Shown here piece by piece: positions 43,013 through 51,055 of a stretch of DNA of 64,000 bases. Made by a program: the position numbers and the translations under genes. The DNA is from Yinghuangia aomiensis (GTDB lineage Bacteria; Actinomycetota; Actinomycetes; Streptomycetales; Streptomycetaceae), in contig NZ_BAABHS010000019.1 in the NCBI RefSeq assembly GCF_039542225.1, positions 108,864 through 172,863 on the forward strand. Direction: 5' to 3'. Under the pieces are notes generated by a model that saw only the letters and a list, made by a program, of their open reading frames with translations, was not told where the DNA came from and searched no databases. Every line of letters begins with the position of its first letter. Position 1 is the first letter of the stretch.

Positions 43013-45016
43013 TCAGGGGCTCGCCCCGTGATCTTCGGCTTTTTGTGTTTTTTGCGGCGGGGTCTGCGCGTGCGGGTGGATGCGGTAGCGCACGGTGGGG
43101 CGTCCGCGGCCTCGGCGTTCGGGGGCGGGCAGGACGCGGATCCATCCGAGGTCGACTAGGAGCGCGAGGGCGGGGTCGAGGGCGGCGACGTTGGGGAAGT
43201 CGCGGCGGGGCAGGGCGGTGAACAGGTCGCGGCGGGTGATGTCGCGGGTGGGGTGGGTGGCGAGGATGTCGAGGACGGCGCGGGCGCGGTCGGTGCCGGT
43301 TTCGGTGCCCATGAGGTCGGCGACGGCGAGGGTGTGCCCGGTGAAGTACCTGCCGAGGGTGATTGCGGCGTTCATCGTGTCGGCGGCGATGGGTCGCGCG
43401 TAGCCGTCGCGGAAGTGGCGTGCGACGTGCAGGAGTCCCGCGATTCGTGCGGTGGTTCCGGCGAGCTTGTTGGCCCATTCGCCGATGTGCATGAGTGTCC
43501 CGGTGGGCCGGAGTTGGGGTTCGAGTTCCTCGGCGTAGGCGAACAACGCGGCCTCGGCGGCCGTTTCGAGGGTGAGTGTGTGGGGCTCGGTCAGGTAGGC
43601 GAACGTGAGGACGGTGGCCGCCAAGTGGTGGCGATAGTCGGCGCGGACTGCGGGCGGGACGGGGTTCGGGCGGGTTTTGCGGTAGCCGACCAGGGACTCG
43701 GGCAGGGAGAACAGGAACCGCTGCAAGAGTCCTTTGCCGGAGAACGCCTCGACTTTGCCGATCTCGCGGAACACGGCGGGCTGGACGGCGAGTCCGATGG
43801 TCAGGGCAGGCCGGGGCACGCGCTCTTTGCGTCCGCGGCGGTTGACCATGATGGGGTCGCCGACGTGCCCTTTGAGGAACACGTCCATGTTGGGCTTGGC
43901 GGAGTAGCGGCCGGCGATGATGTCGAAGATGCCGCCCTCGGGGGAGAGCACGGCCACGCGCCCGCCCTGCTCGGCGAGCAGGGTTGCGATGGCTTCGGGG
44001 GTGGCGTCGTCGACGATGAGCTGTGGCTCGGGCGGCACGGTGATGGTGTCGGCCTTTTGCGCGAGGTCGACAGCTTCGGCGGTCAGGTCGTCGCGGATGT
44101 CGCCGTTCGCGGATGCGGCCTTGGCGGCGGCCTTCTCGGCGGTGGCTTCGGCGATGCGCTGCTCGGCGATGGCTTGGGCGCGCTGCGGCCGGGCGTCGTC
44201 GATGAGGGCCTGTTCGGCTTCCCAGAGCGGGCCGGTCATCAGGCCGAAGACACCGGACTTGCGGTTGCCGGGCGGCAGCGCGACTGCGGTGTACAGGTTG
44301 ACCTGCTCCGTCCACGTGTCAGTGACGTCAACGTGCACGCGCCCGCCCGCGGCGGTCGACAGGCACGCCAGGGCCAGGCAGCCGGCGAGGTCGGGCGGGG
44401 TCTGCGTGGCTTCGGCCACCGCGACGACGTACGCGCCGAGCCAGCCGGGCAGTGCGTCGGTGGGAAATCGCGGGACGTGACGGGTACCGGGGACCGGCAG
44501 GGGGTCGGGCCAGCGGTCGCCGTCGTCGGCGAGGGCGGCGAGTTCGGTGCGGGCGAGTTGCTCGGCATCCGGGTCGTCGGCCTCGGCGGCTTGTACGACG
44601 CGGACTCCGGCTTCGCGCAGGCGTCGGCGTCGTGCGAGGTCGGCGACGCGCTGCGCGTAGTACCCGGCGTTCACCGCGCTCGGCACGGTGTTGATGAGGG
44701 TGTGCAGGTACAGCGGGCCGCCGACGCGTTCCAGGATTCCGGCGTCGGCGAGGTAGGCGATGACGGCGACGATGTCGACCGGCTCGCCGGCCGCGGAGAG
44801 TTCGACCAGGGCGCGCCAAACGGCGGCGTGCGCGGGCCGGTAGAAGTCCTGTTCGCCGGTGAGTTCGGAGCTGGCCGCTTCGAGGGCGGCGGGGCTGAGC
44901 ATGACCGCGCCGAGGACGCATTGCTCGGCGTGCGGGTCGTGCGGGACCCCGCCCGGGGCGAGCCGGTCGGTGTCCGGCTCGCCGCGGTCGGAGCGTTCGA
45001 ACGGGATTGCGGTCAC
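43013..45016 (-). CDS. Replication protein: DnaB N-terminal-like domain plus DUF3987
   Basis: The GTG at 45016 overlaps the HNH stop (GTGA) and has GGAG upstream. The 667-residue protein starts with a DnaB-helicase N-terminal-like segment (HDPHAEQCVLGAVMLSP, LERVGGPLYLHTLINTVP). A DUF3987 P-loop domain follows, with a Walker A-like LPPGNRKSG, the Asp pair LIVDDATPE and a C-terminal winged-helix tail. DUF3987 proteins are typical replication or primase-helicase genes of phages and plasmids. It ends beside the iteron region. It replaces the RepSA or prim-pol type Rep of other AICEs. Confidence 0.78.
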   Translation of the reverse strand: MTAIPFERSDRGEPDTDRLAPGGVPHDPHAEQCVLGAVMLSPAALEAASSELTGEQDFYRPAHAAVWRALVELSAAGEPVDIVAVIAYLADAGILERVGGPLYLHTLINTVPSAVNAGYYAQRVADLARRRRLREAGVRVVQAAEADDPDAEQLARTELAALADDGDRWPDPLPVPGTRHVPRFPTDALPGWLGAYVVAVAEATQTPPDLAGCLALACLSTAAGGRVHVDVTDTWTEQVNLYTAVALPPGNRKSGVFGLMTGPLWEAEQALIDDARPQRAQAIAEQRIAEATAEKAAAKAASANGDIRDDLTAEAVDLAQKADTITVPPEPQLIVDDATPEAIATLLAEQGGRVAVLSPEGGIFDIIAGRYSAKPNMDVFLKGHVGDPIMVNRRGRKERVPRPALTIGLAVQPAVFREIGKVEAFSGKGLLQRFLFSLPESLVGYRKTRPNPVPPAVRADYRHHLAATVLTFAYLTEPHTLTLETAAEAALFAYAEELEPQLRPTGTLMHIGEWANKLAGTTARIAGLLHVARHFRDGYARPIAADTMNAAITLGRYFTGHTLAVADLMGTETGTDRARAVLDILATHPTRDITRRDLFTALPRRDFPNVAALDPALALLVDLGWIRVLPAPERRGRGRPTVRYRIHPHAQTPPQKTQKAEDHGASP

Positions 45017-45372
45017 AGCAGCTCCAGGAGGCTGGTCTGCCCGGCGTCGGCGAGGTTGCGGTGTCGGACCTCGGCGCGCGTGAGCTGGTGGTGGGTGGTG
45101 TCGTAGGCGAGGTGGCACGCCTGGCACATGGCGCGGAGGTTGTCCGGGTCGCAGTTCTCCGGCGTGTGGTCCAGGTGCGCGACGGTGAGGACGACGTTCG
45201 TCCCGGTGCGTGGGTGCGGGCGTCCCTGGTGGGCCTCGCAGCGGGTGAAGTGGCCGGTCAGGCATTGCCCGACGCACTCGCACCGCCAGCGGGCGCGTTC
45301 CTCGCGGATCGCGAACGAGATCTGCGGCCAGTTCGTCGGGTAGCGGTCCTGATTCTCGGGACGGATCGGCAT
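45013..45372 (-). CDS. HNH endonuclease-like protein
   Basis: A 119-residue protein with two Cys pairs that can bind structural zinc (CECVGQC, CQAC) and an HNH core seen as VAHLDHTPENCDPDNLRAMCQACHLAYD, given here in segments VAHLDH, NCDPDNLRAMC and HLAYD. Such small HNH nucleases occur in phages and mobile elements. It sits one base after the PP-loop gene and overlaps the replication gene, so it belongs to the same transcript. Whether it nicks element DNA, for example at the origin, cannot be told. Confidence 0.8.
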   Translation of the reverse strand: MPIRPENQDRYPTNWPQISFAIREERARWRCECVGQCLTGHFTRCEAHQGRPHPRTGTNVVLTVAHLDHTPENCDPDNLRAMCQACHLAYDTTHHQLTRAEVRHRNLADAGQTSLLELL

Positions 45373-45373
45373 C

Positions 45374-46297
45374 TCACTTCGCCTCATCGATCGGGGCCCC
45401 AGAGCGGCAGGCCCACGGGGAACATCCGTCCGGGTCGCCGTCTTCCATGAGCTGGTCGGCGACGGCGTCGAACAGGTCGACCTGCCGGTCTTTCCATTCA
45501 CCCCGCGTCACCCGGTCGATGGGTGCCTTGTCGAGCGGCACCATCGACCGGTGGAGGTAGGCGGTGCCGCGGAGGGTCTTGCCCTTGGCATTGGCGCCAG
45601 CGCCGCCGTGGCGGATGGCGTGGTCGAACGCGACCGCGTCCGCGAACTCCTTCGGCGCCTCATCGCGCATGGTTCGCCAGCGTGAGTTGCCGCTGAACGG
45701 GCAGCCGATGCACGCGCTCTTGGGCGTGTCCTCAAGTCCGGCGGCAGTGAGGTAGCGCCGGCAGTCGTTCCGACTCATCCCCAGGTCCAGCAGCGGGAAG
45801 ACGTTGCGGGCATAGGACACGTCCGCGTCCTTTGCCCGCTCGAACTCGTCCGTGCTGATCCCGATGGACTGGTGCACGTAACGGCCCTTGGGGGCCCGCC
45901 CGGCTTTGCCGTCCGCGCGTTCCTTCGCCCCAAGCACGGCGCGGACCGCGGCCTTGATCGGCTTCAGCTTGTACTCGTTCGTGCACTGCCGGCGCGCGAG
46001 ACCGCCGGTGCCGTCGGGGTTACGGACGAACAGCGGCATCGACGCGAACCGGTGCCCTGAGTCGAGCGCGTCGTCACGGATGTTGCCGTTCGACACCCTC
46101 AGAATCGGGATCCCGGCGGGGCCCGCGATGTCGCGGTCAATGCGATCCAGGTGTTGGTACACCGCCGCCGGTTCCCATCCGGTGTCCGCGAAGATCGCTG
46201 CGTCGTACCGCGGGATGACGCCTTCGGCCGACAGCAGGAGAAGTGCTGTGGACTGCACACCAGCCCCGAGGGAAAGTACGCGTGGGGTCGCGGTCAT
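45374..46297 (-). CDS. PP-loop (PAPS reductase-like, adenine nucleotide alpha-hydrolase) protein
   Basis: The ATG overlaps the methyltransferase stop (ATGA). The 307-residue protein begins with the PP-loop LSLGAGVQSTALLLL, followed by IFADTGWE, QCTNEYKLKPIK and a Cys pair ACIGCPFSGN. Enzymes of this fold activate a substrate by adenylation, as in sulfonucleotide reduction or RNA/DNA thiolation. Phages and AICEs carry relatives of unknown role. Tight coupling to a cytosine methyltransferase suggests a DNA-modification or anti-restriction role, which is inference. Confidence 0.78.
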   Translation of the reverse strand: MTATPRVLSLGAGVQSTALLLLSAEGVIPRYDAAIFADTGWEPAAVYQHLDRIDRDIAGPAGIPILRVSNGNIRDDALDSGHRFASMPLFVRNPDGTGGLARRQCTNEYKLKPIKAAVRAVLGAKERADGKAGRAPKGRYVHQSIGISTDEFERAKDADVSYARNVFPLLDLGMSRNDCRRYLTAAGLEDTPKSACIGCPFSGNSRWRTMRDEAPKEFADAVAFDHAIRHGGAGANAKGKTLRGTAYLHRSMVPLDKAPIDRVTRGEWKDRQVDLFDAVADQLMEDGDPDGCSPWACRSGAPIDEAK

Positions 46298-47868
46298 GCC
46301 AGCACCTCCGCGAGCCGCGTGCCGAGCCAGTGCGCGGCGTTGACGGAGACCGCGTTGCCCGCCTGCATGGTGCGTTCGCCCTTGTTGCCCTTGACCTCGT
46401 ACGTCGCGGGGAAGCGCTGGGCGAGAAGCTGCTCGTGCGGCTGCACCATGCGGAAGTGGCAGTCCTCGACGTCGACCTCGGCACAGCCGCCTTCGGAGCT
46501 GGCGAGTCCGGCGGAATCGACGGTGGCGAGGGTGAGCATCGGCTCGGCGGCGGGCTTGGCGTGACCGCGCCGGTAGGGGACGACCAGGGCGTGGTGATCG
46601 GTCGCGGTCGCCGTGCCGAACGGGTCGGCGACCGGGCGAGCCATGTCCTGCGGGCGTGCGTTATTGACGTAGAACGCGCCGTGCGCCGAGTCGGGCATGA
46701 CCAGGCCGTGGTGGTTGCCGCCCGCGGTCACGGTCGCCAGCGGCGCGTGTACGGGCTCGGCGGTGGCGTTGCGCCGGAACTCCACGACGAACGGCAGGGC
46801 CACCAAAGCTTCGTAGCCCTTGGGGTTGGCCATGCGCGTCCGCATCGGGTCGCCGGTGTGCGTGGTCTCGGCGTTCCACTGGCCGCCGTTGGGCACGAGC
46901 AGTCCCTCGCCGATCTTCGCGGTGCGGGCCGCGAACGGCGCCGCGTCGGCGGGGTAGGGGCGGCCGTCGTGTCCGGCGTGGTTGACCGTGAGCACCGACC
47001 GTGTGGCGGGGAACCGGGCGAGGCCGGCGCGGATGCGGGCCATCGTGGATGCGGCGAGCGGCTTGGTGCGGTCGCCGATCCGGGCGCCGAGGTCTGTCCA
47101 GTCGATGACGGACGCGGCGGGGCGGACGTACGGCTCCACCAGGGCGTGGCGGCAGGCGGTGTTCGGGCAGCGGTAGTCGTACTGCTGCCGGTATTTGCCG
47201 ATCGTGCGGCCGTTGCGCCATGACTGGACGGCGTCGACCTGCTCGCCGCACGGGACACACCACGCGGGCGGGCGCGGCGCGAGGTCGGGCATGGGGATGC
47301 CTTCGCGGACGAACACCACGTAGATGCGGTCACGCCACTGCGGCGCGGGCAGGTTGCCCGTTCCGGACAGGTGCGCCGACGACGCGGAGACAACCTGTGA
47401 GCGGTAGCCGAGGCGTGCCATGCCTTCGCGCCACCAGTCGAACAGCGGCCAGTCCGCGGCGAATTCGAGGACGTTTTCGCAGAGCACCGCCTTGTACCGG
47501 TGCACCTCGGTCGCGCGGATGACGTCGTAGGCGGTCGCGCGGGTGCGTTCCCACCCGGCTTCAGAGACGGATCCGTGTTCGAGCAGGTCGAGTTGGCCCT
47601 TGGTGTGCCGACGGCGGCGGCGACCGCCCGCGGGCGAGATCTCGGTGCAGATGGGCGACGCCCACAGCACGTCCGTGCGCGGCAGCCGGCGCATGTCGTA
47701 GTGGTCGACGTCGACGCACAGGTGCTCCGCGCCCGGGTGGTTCGCCGCGTGCGTCTCGATCGCGCGAGCCCAGTGGTTCGCGGCAAGCTTCAGCTCGAAT
47801 CCGGCGGCAACCAGACCCGTCGACGAACCGCCCGCTCCACAGAAGAGGTCGGTGAACGTCAGGCTCAT
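46294..47868 (-). CDS. DNA (cytosine-5) methyltransferase
   Basis: A 524-residue C5-MTase. Motif I is LFCGAGGSSTGL, motif IV is SPICTEISPAG with the catalytic Cys74, motif VI is CENVLEF, motif VIII is QWRDRIY, and motif X is GNAVSVNAAHWLG. The PPC motif is replaced by SPIC, a variant seen in phage and AICE enzymes. The long segment between VIII and X probably reads the target DNA and includes two Cys pairs. No partner restriction enzyme is evident apart from the small HNH protein, so it may be a solitary anti-restriction enzyme. Confidence 0.88.
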   Translation of the reverse strand: MSLTFTDLFCGAGGSSTGLVAAGFELKLAANHWARAIETHAANHPGAEHLCVDVDHYDMRRLPRTDVLWASPICTEISPAGGRRRRRHTKGQLDLLEHGSVSEAGWERTRATAYDVIRATEVHRYKAVLCENVLEFAADWPLFDWWREGMARLGYRSQVVSASSAHLSGTGNLPAPQWRDRIYVVFVREGIPMPDLAPRPPAWCVPCGEQVDAVQSWRNGRTIGKYRQQYDYRCPNTACRHALVEPYVRPAASVIDWTDLGARIGDRTKPLAASTMARIRAGLARFPATRSVLTVNHAGHDGRPYPADAAPFAARTAKIGEGLLVPNGGQWNAETTHTGDPMRTRMANPKGYEALVALPFVVEFRRNATAEPVHAPLATVTAGGNHHGLVMPDSAHGAFYVNNARPQDMARPVADPFGTATATDHHALVVPYRRGHAKPAAEPMLTLATVDSAGLASSEGGCAEVDVEDCHFRMVQPHEQLLAQRFPATYEVKGNKGERTMQAGNAVSVNAAHWLGTRLAEVLA

Positions 47869-48344
47869 CGCGTCCCCCACTTCGCCGTCATCCGCTCGCC
47901 GAACGCGGCGATGCGCGGGTCGGGGTGCGCGCGCAGGTGGGTGAGGGCGGCCTCGACGCGGCGGACGGTGCGCCGGTCGATGGCCTCGATCCACGCGACC
48001 GCGACGGCGGCGACCTGGACGAGTTCGGCGCGCAGCGCGGCCGGGTCGTCCTCGGCGAGGGCCTCGGCCACCTCCTCCTGGAGGATGTCGGCCCAGGTGA
48101 GGGTGCCGAGCCGGGCTGCCTGCTCGCAGGTTTCCCGGGCCCGGATGGCGCGTTCGATGGAGTCGGCGTCCGCGGTTCCGTCGGGGTGGTTCTGCTCGGC
48201 GAACTTGGCGTCTTGCTCGCGCCGCTCGCAGTGGACGGCGCCCAGGACGGCGCCAAGTCCGGACAGCAAGGTGGCCGCGGTCGGGTCCGGCTTTCGGGTG
48301 GCGTTTTCGGGTGCGGTGGACTTCCTGGCGCGGGTTCGCGTCAT
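47865..48344 (-). CDS. MazG-like nucleotide pyrophosphohydrolase-family protein
   Basis: A 159-residue helical protein. The region WADILQEEVAEALAEDD followed by RAELVQVAAVAVAWIEAID has the E-E-x-x-E and E-x-x-Q/D spacing of MazG-like all-alpha NTP pyrophosphohydrolases, with one later metal ligand atypical. Similar proteins are common on AICEs and phages. It may clean or limit nucleotide pools during replication. Its stop overlaps the methyltransferase start (ATGA). Confidence 0.6.
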   Translation of the reverse strand: MTRTRARKSTAPENATRKPDPTAATLLSGLGAVLGAVHCERREQDAKFAEQNHPDGTADADSIERAIRARETCEQAARLGTLTWADILQEEVAEALAEDDPAALRAELVQVAAVAVAWIEAIDRRTVRRVEAALTHLRAHPDPRIAAFGERMTAKWGTR

Positions 48345-48431
48345 GCTGGAGGTCTCCGTTCTCTGATGAGGGTTCGGGGACCGGGACGGCCGTTCGCTTC
48401 TTGGCGGGAGGGACGGCCGTCCCGGGCGGAT

Positions 48432-48632
48432 TCAGTCGGCGTCGGGGCCGCAGACGCATTCGTCGGGCGGGGCGCCGAGGCCGCTGGAGCAGGCGCAGCA
48501 GATGCCGAAGGGCTCGATGACCTCGCCCGGGCTCATGGCGCACCGGTCGCACTCGCCGTGACGCCACTCGTCGTTCGGCTCGTGGTCGAAATCGTCATCG
48601 GGTTCGTCGTCGAAATCGTCGAATTGCTTCAT
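48432..48632 (-). CDS. Small acidic Cys-rich protein
   Basis: A 66-residue protein preceded by GGAGGAA. The N-terminal half is very acidic (FDDFDDEPDDDFDHE), the rest has six Cys in pairs (CDRC, CCAC, CVC) suggesting zinc binding. I do not recognise a family. It is within the transfer/replication operon. Confidence 0.65.
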   Translation of the reverse strand: MKQFDDFDDEPDDDFDHEPNDEWRHGECDRCAMSPGEVIEPFGICCACSSGLGAPPDECVCGPDAD

Positions 48633-48659
48633 GTGTGGTTCCTCCGCGGTGTTGGTGGA

Positions 48660-48935
48660 TCAGGTGAAGACTTGGGTGACGGCTTGCACGCCGCTGTTGA
48701 CGACGGTGGAGCCGAGGCGGGCGAAGGTCTGGCCGATCTGCGTGACGGCGAGCAAGGTTCCGGCGGTGAACGCGACGACCGCGACGCCGGCGGAGCCGTT
48801 GCGTCGCTGGACGAGCCAGATCAGGAAGAGGACCAGGAGGACACCGGCGGTCATGGTGACCGGACCGCCGACGTCGACGGATCCCTCCGTGCCGGGGACG
48901 CCGGGCGTCGTCGGCGGCGGGGTGGCGGCGGGCAT
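48660..48935 (-). CDS. Small two-segment membrane protein
   Basis: The 91-residue product has a Pro/Thr/Gly-rich N-terminus and two hydrophobic segments (about 25-43 and 47-68). AAGGA lies about 9 nt before the ATG. It resembles Spd-type spread proteins of Streptomyces conjugative elements only in size and topology. Probable role: intramycelial spread of the element, inferred from context. Confidence 0.6.
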   Translation of the reverse strand: MPAATPPPTTPGVPGTEGSVDVGGPVTMTAGVLLVLFLIWLVQRRNGSAGVAVVAFTAGTLLAVTQIGQTFARLGSTVVNSGVQAVTQVFT

Positions 48936-48953
48936 GAGAGGGGTTCCTTTGTG

Positions 48954-49661
48954 TCAGGCCGCGTCGGCGATGGTCGACGACGGGGACGGTTCGGTGAGGG
49001 CGTGCTGCCACGCGTCGCGGACGTTGGCCACGGGCCCGGCGTGGTCGTCGCCGTGGCGCATCGGCATCTGAACGCCGAGGAAGTGGTCTCCGCGGGCGAC
49101 GACGATGGGCTTGTTCGGTCCGCCGCTCCACACCGTCAGCGCCCCGCCGCGGTCGGGGCCGGCCGGGACAGTGCCCGTCAGGCCGCGGTGCGTGGTGCGC
49201 CACGCGGGGATGTGGGTGTGCCAGCGCGCGAGCAGGCGCGGGGCGAGGGTGATAGGGGCGGTCAGGTTCGGCGCGGCTTCGACCGCGTCGCGCACGATGC
49301 GCCGCCAACCCGGGAAATCGGCGGCGAGGCCGGATCGGTCGGGCAGCGCCATCGCGTGTTCGCCGACGCTGATCATCAGAGCGCCCTCGACCATGCCGAT
49401 CCGGGCGGCGCGTGTGCGGCTCGCGACCGCGAGCGCCTTGTACGCCTTAACGTCGGCGGCGGTCAGGAACGTGGCCCAAGGGTGCGTGCTGGGCTCGGGG
49501 TTGCGCGACATCGCGAGCGTGAAGCGGTCGGTCGCGACCAGCAGCAGGCCGCGGTTGGAGGCTTCCATGCGCACGCCGCACAGCGCGGGCGTGGAGTCGT
49601 CGGTGCCGATGTGCGGGCTGACTTGGTCGAGCATGGTGCGGAAGTCGTCGATGTCCAGCAC
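48954..49661 (-). CDS. DNA polymerase III beta-clamp-like protein
   Basis: The GTG at 49661 has GGAGGA 4 nt upstream. The 235-residue protein begins with FRTMLDQVSPHIGTDDSTPALCGVRME and has LLVATDRFTLAMSR, which resembles the domain signature of the DnaN sliding clamp (L-x-A-T-D-R-y-x-L). It is only about two thirds of DnaN length, so it would have two rather than three clamp domains. It may serve the element's own replication or interact with host clamp partners. Confidence 0.55.
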   Translation of the reverse strand: MLDIDDFRTMLDQVSPHIGTDDSTPALCGVRMEASNRGLLLVATDRFTLAMSRNPEPSTHPWATFLTAADVKAYKALAVASRTRAARIGMVEGALMISVGEHAMALPDRSGLAADFPGWRRIVRDAVEAAPNLTAPITLAPRLLARWHTHIPAWRTTHRGLTGTVPAGPDRGGALTVWSGGPNKPIVVARGDHFLGVQMPMRHGDDHAGPVANVRDAWQHALTEPSPSSTIADAA

Positions 49662-49692
49662 GGGTTCCTCCAGGGTTGGGGTCGTTGTGTGG

Positions 49693-50343
49693 TCAGGCGG
49701 CGTCGTCGGTGTGGGGCATGTCGGGCTCGTCGGCCGGCGGCAGCGCGCGCAGGTGGCGGGCACGGTCGAGGATCGGTGTGGGGTCGAGGGCGAGCCCGAC
49801 CCCGTCAAGCGCGGCACGCTGGCGGTAGGCGTCGGCCAACTGCACGGCGTACGCCTGCGCGGCGGCGGTCTCCACGGCGGCGCGGGCCCGGATCGCCTCG
49901 ACGGTCTCGGTGTGGGCGTACGTCTCGCGGCGGACGGTCGAGTCGCGGTCGAACGCGAGGGTTTCGCGTCGCTCGTCACGCCAGCGGCGGGCGGCGACTG
50001 CGTAGACGAGCACGGTGGCGAGCAGCCACAGCAGCACCGGCAGGGCGAGGCCCTCGCTGTACGCGGCGGCCCCCGCCGTCGCCGCGGCGCCGGCGACGGA
50101 CAGGCCGACCGTGGTGGTGGTGCGGTCGTCGCCGAGCGCGGCGACACCGAACCCGCCGAAGGCGAACGCGCCCATCAGAGCGGCGGACTCCCAGGAGCCT
50201 TCCGCGCCTTCGCTGTTCCACCAGCGGGCGGCGATGAGCACGGTCGTGGTGGTCAGGCCGGGGAGCGCGCGCGGGGCGTAGTCCCACATCACGGCGCCGA
50301 GGGAACGGACTTCGGGCGGTCGGATCGGGTCGGGGTGGGTCAC
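49693..50343 (-). CDS. Multi-pass membrane protein with helical cytoplasmic tail
   Basis: The GTG start has AAAGGA upstream and overlaps the stop of the next small gene (GTGA). The 216-residue protein has about three to four hydrophobic segments between residues 25 and 120 and then a charged helical tail. I do not recognise the family. Membrane proteins of this kind are usual between rep and tra in AICEs and are thought to help spread. Confidence 0.6.
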   Translation of the reverse strand: MTHPDPIRPPEVRSLGAVMWDYAPRALPGLTTTTVLIAARWWNSEGAEGSWESAALMGAFAFGGFGVAALGDDRTTTTVGLSVAGAAATAGAAAYSEGLALPVLLWLLATVLVYAVAARRWRDERRETLAFDRDSTVRRETYAHTETVEAIRARAAVETAAAQAYAVQLADAYRQRAALDGVGLALDPTPILDRARHLRALPPADEPDMPHTDDAA

Positions 50344-50603
50344 CGGTATTCCTTTCGGCGGGCGCCTTCGCGGTGAACGCGGACGATGTGGGCGACCAGG
50401 CGGGCGAGGCGGTGCAACGCGCGGTGGCCGCGACGCAGCACCACGCCGGCGTTGCCGCAGCGGCGGCAGCTCGCGCCGGGGATGGGGCGTCCGGTGCCCT
50501 CGCAGCCGGGGCAGGTCGCGTAGGGGAAGAAGCGGCAGAAGAGGAGGTAGAGCCCGCCGATCACGAGCAAAAAGCCGTTGGCGGTGTCGAGGATGTGGTT
50601 CAC
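50340..50603 (-). CDS. Small membrane protein with DnaJ-like zinc knuckle (copy 1)
   Basis: The GTG at 50603 has AAGGAGG upstream. The 87-residue protein has one N-terminal membrane segment (about 8-26), then CPGCEGTG and CRRCGNAG, a pair of DnaJ-type C-x2-C-x-G-x-G knuckles, and a basic tail. The gene before it (50630-50914) has the same layout, so the two look like a tandem duplication. The role is unknown; zinc-dependent interaction with TraB or DNA at the membrane is possible. Confidence 0.65.
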   Translation of the reverse strand: MNHILDTANGFLLVIGGLYLLFCRFFPYATCPGCEGTGRPIPGASCRRCGNAGVVLRRGHRALHRLARLVAHIVRVHREGARRKEYR

Positions 50604-50629
50604 GGGGGCCTCCTTCGCGGGGCCGGGGG

Positions 50630-50914
50630 TCAGCGGGTGGCGTCGTGCCGGAGACGGCGGCTGTTGTTGTGGATCCGCCGGCCGATGCGCAGGCGGGCGC
50701 CGGTACCCCGGCAGCGGCGGCACTTGGTGCGTATGCGGCGGCGCTTGCGGCGCGGCTCGGGCCTGCCGAGCAGCGCGCGCAGGAGGCTGAACGGCTCGCG
50801 GTTGCCGGTGCCGTCGCAGGCGCGGCACGCCGCGAACGGCGAAACCCAGCACAGGAAGGCGTAACCGAGAGTGACAGCGACGATGAGGGCGATAGCGGTG
50901 GCGGCGAGGGTCAT
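50630..50914 (-). CDS. Small membrane protein with DnaJ-like zinc knuckle (copy 2)
   Basis: This 94-residue paralogue-like protein has an N-terminal membrane segment (about 4-24), CRACDGTG, a basic Arg-rich linker of about 30 residues, then CRRCRGTG and a basic tail. GGGACGG precedes the ATG. It lies between the traB-proximal repeat cluster and copy 1. The longer basic linker distinguishes it from copy 1. Confidence 0.65.
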   Translation of the reverse strand: MTLAATAIALIVAVTLGYAFLCWVSPFAACRACDGTGNREPFSLLRALLGRPEPRRKRRRIRTKCRRCRGTGARLRIGRRIHNNSRRLRHDATR

Positions 50915-50965
50915 GACCCGTCCCTTTCCGGGGTTTTCGCAGGCGGGAGCGTTGCGCTCGCTAAC

Positions 50966-51044
50966 CGCTAGCGCGCTGATCAGGGTTGCTTTTGCGCGCT
51001 AGCGGGTGCGCTAGCGCTAGCGGAGCGTCCGGCTAGCGCTAGCG
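50966..51044. repeat. Cluster of CGCTAGCG palindromes, candidate clt/TRS locus
   Basis: Exact CGCTAGCG copies lie at 50966, 50997, 51009, 51015 and 51037 (two overlap), with a near copy GGCTAGCG at 51031. The cluster starts 12 bases past the traB stop. In pSVH1-type elements the TraB C-terminal domain recognises short 8-bp repeats (TRS) in the clt locus next to traB. Confidence 0.65.
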
Positions 51045-51055
51045 CGCCCTCGAAG

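Larger units (their letters stand above)
42729..43054. repeat. Large interrupted inverted repeat
   Basis: Matching arm segments occur in mirrored order: a 15-mer CAAAAAACACAAAAA (42729-42743 with 43040-43054), an 11-mer CTGACCTGCGG (42757-42767 with 43006-43016) and the iteron block. The right arm enters the 3' end of the replication gene. Confidence 0.85.
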
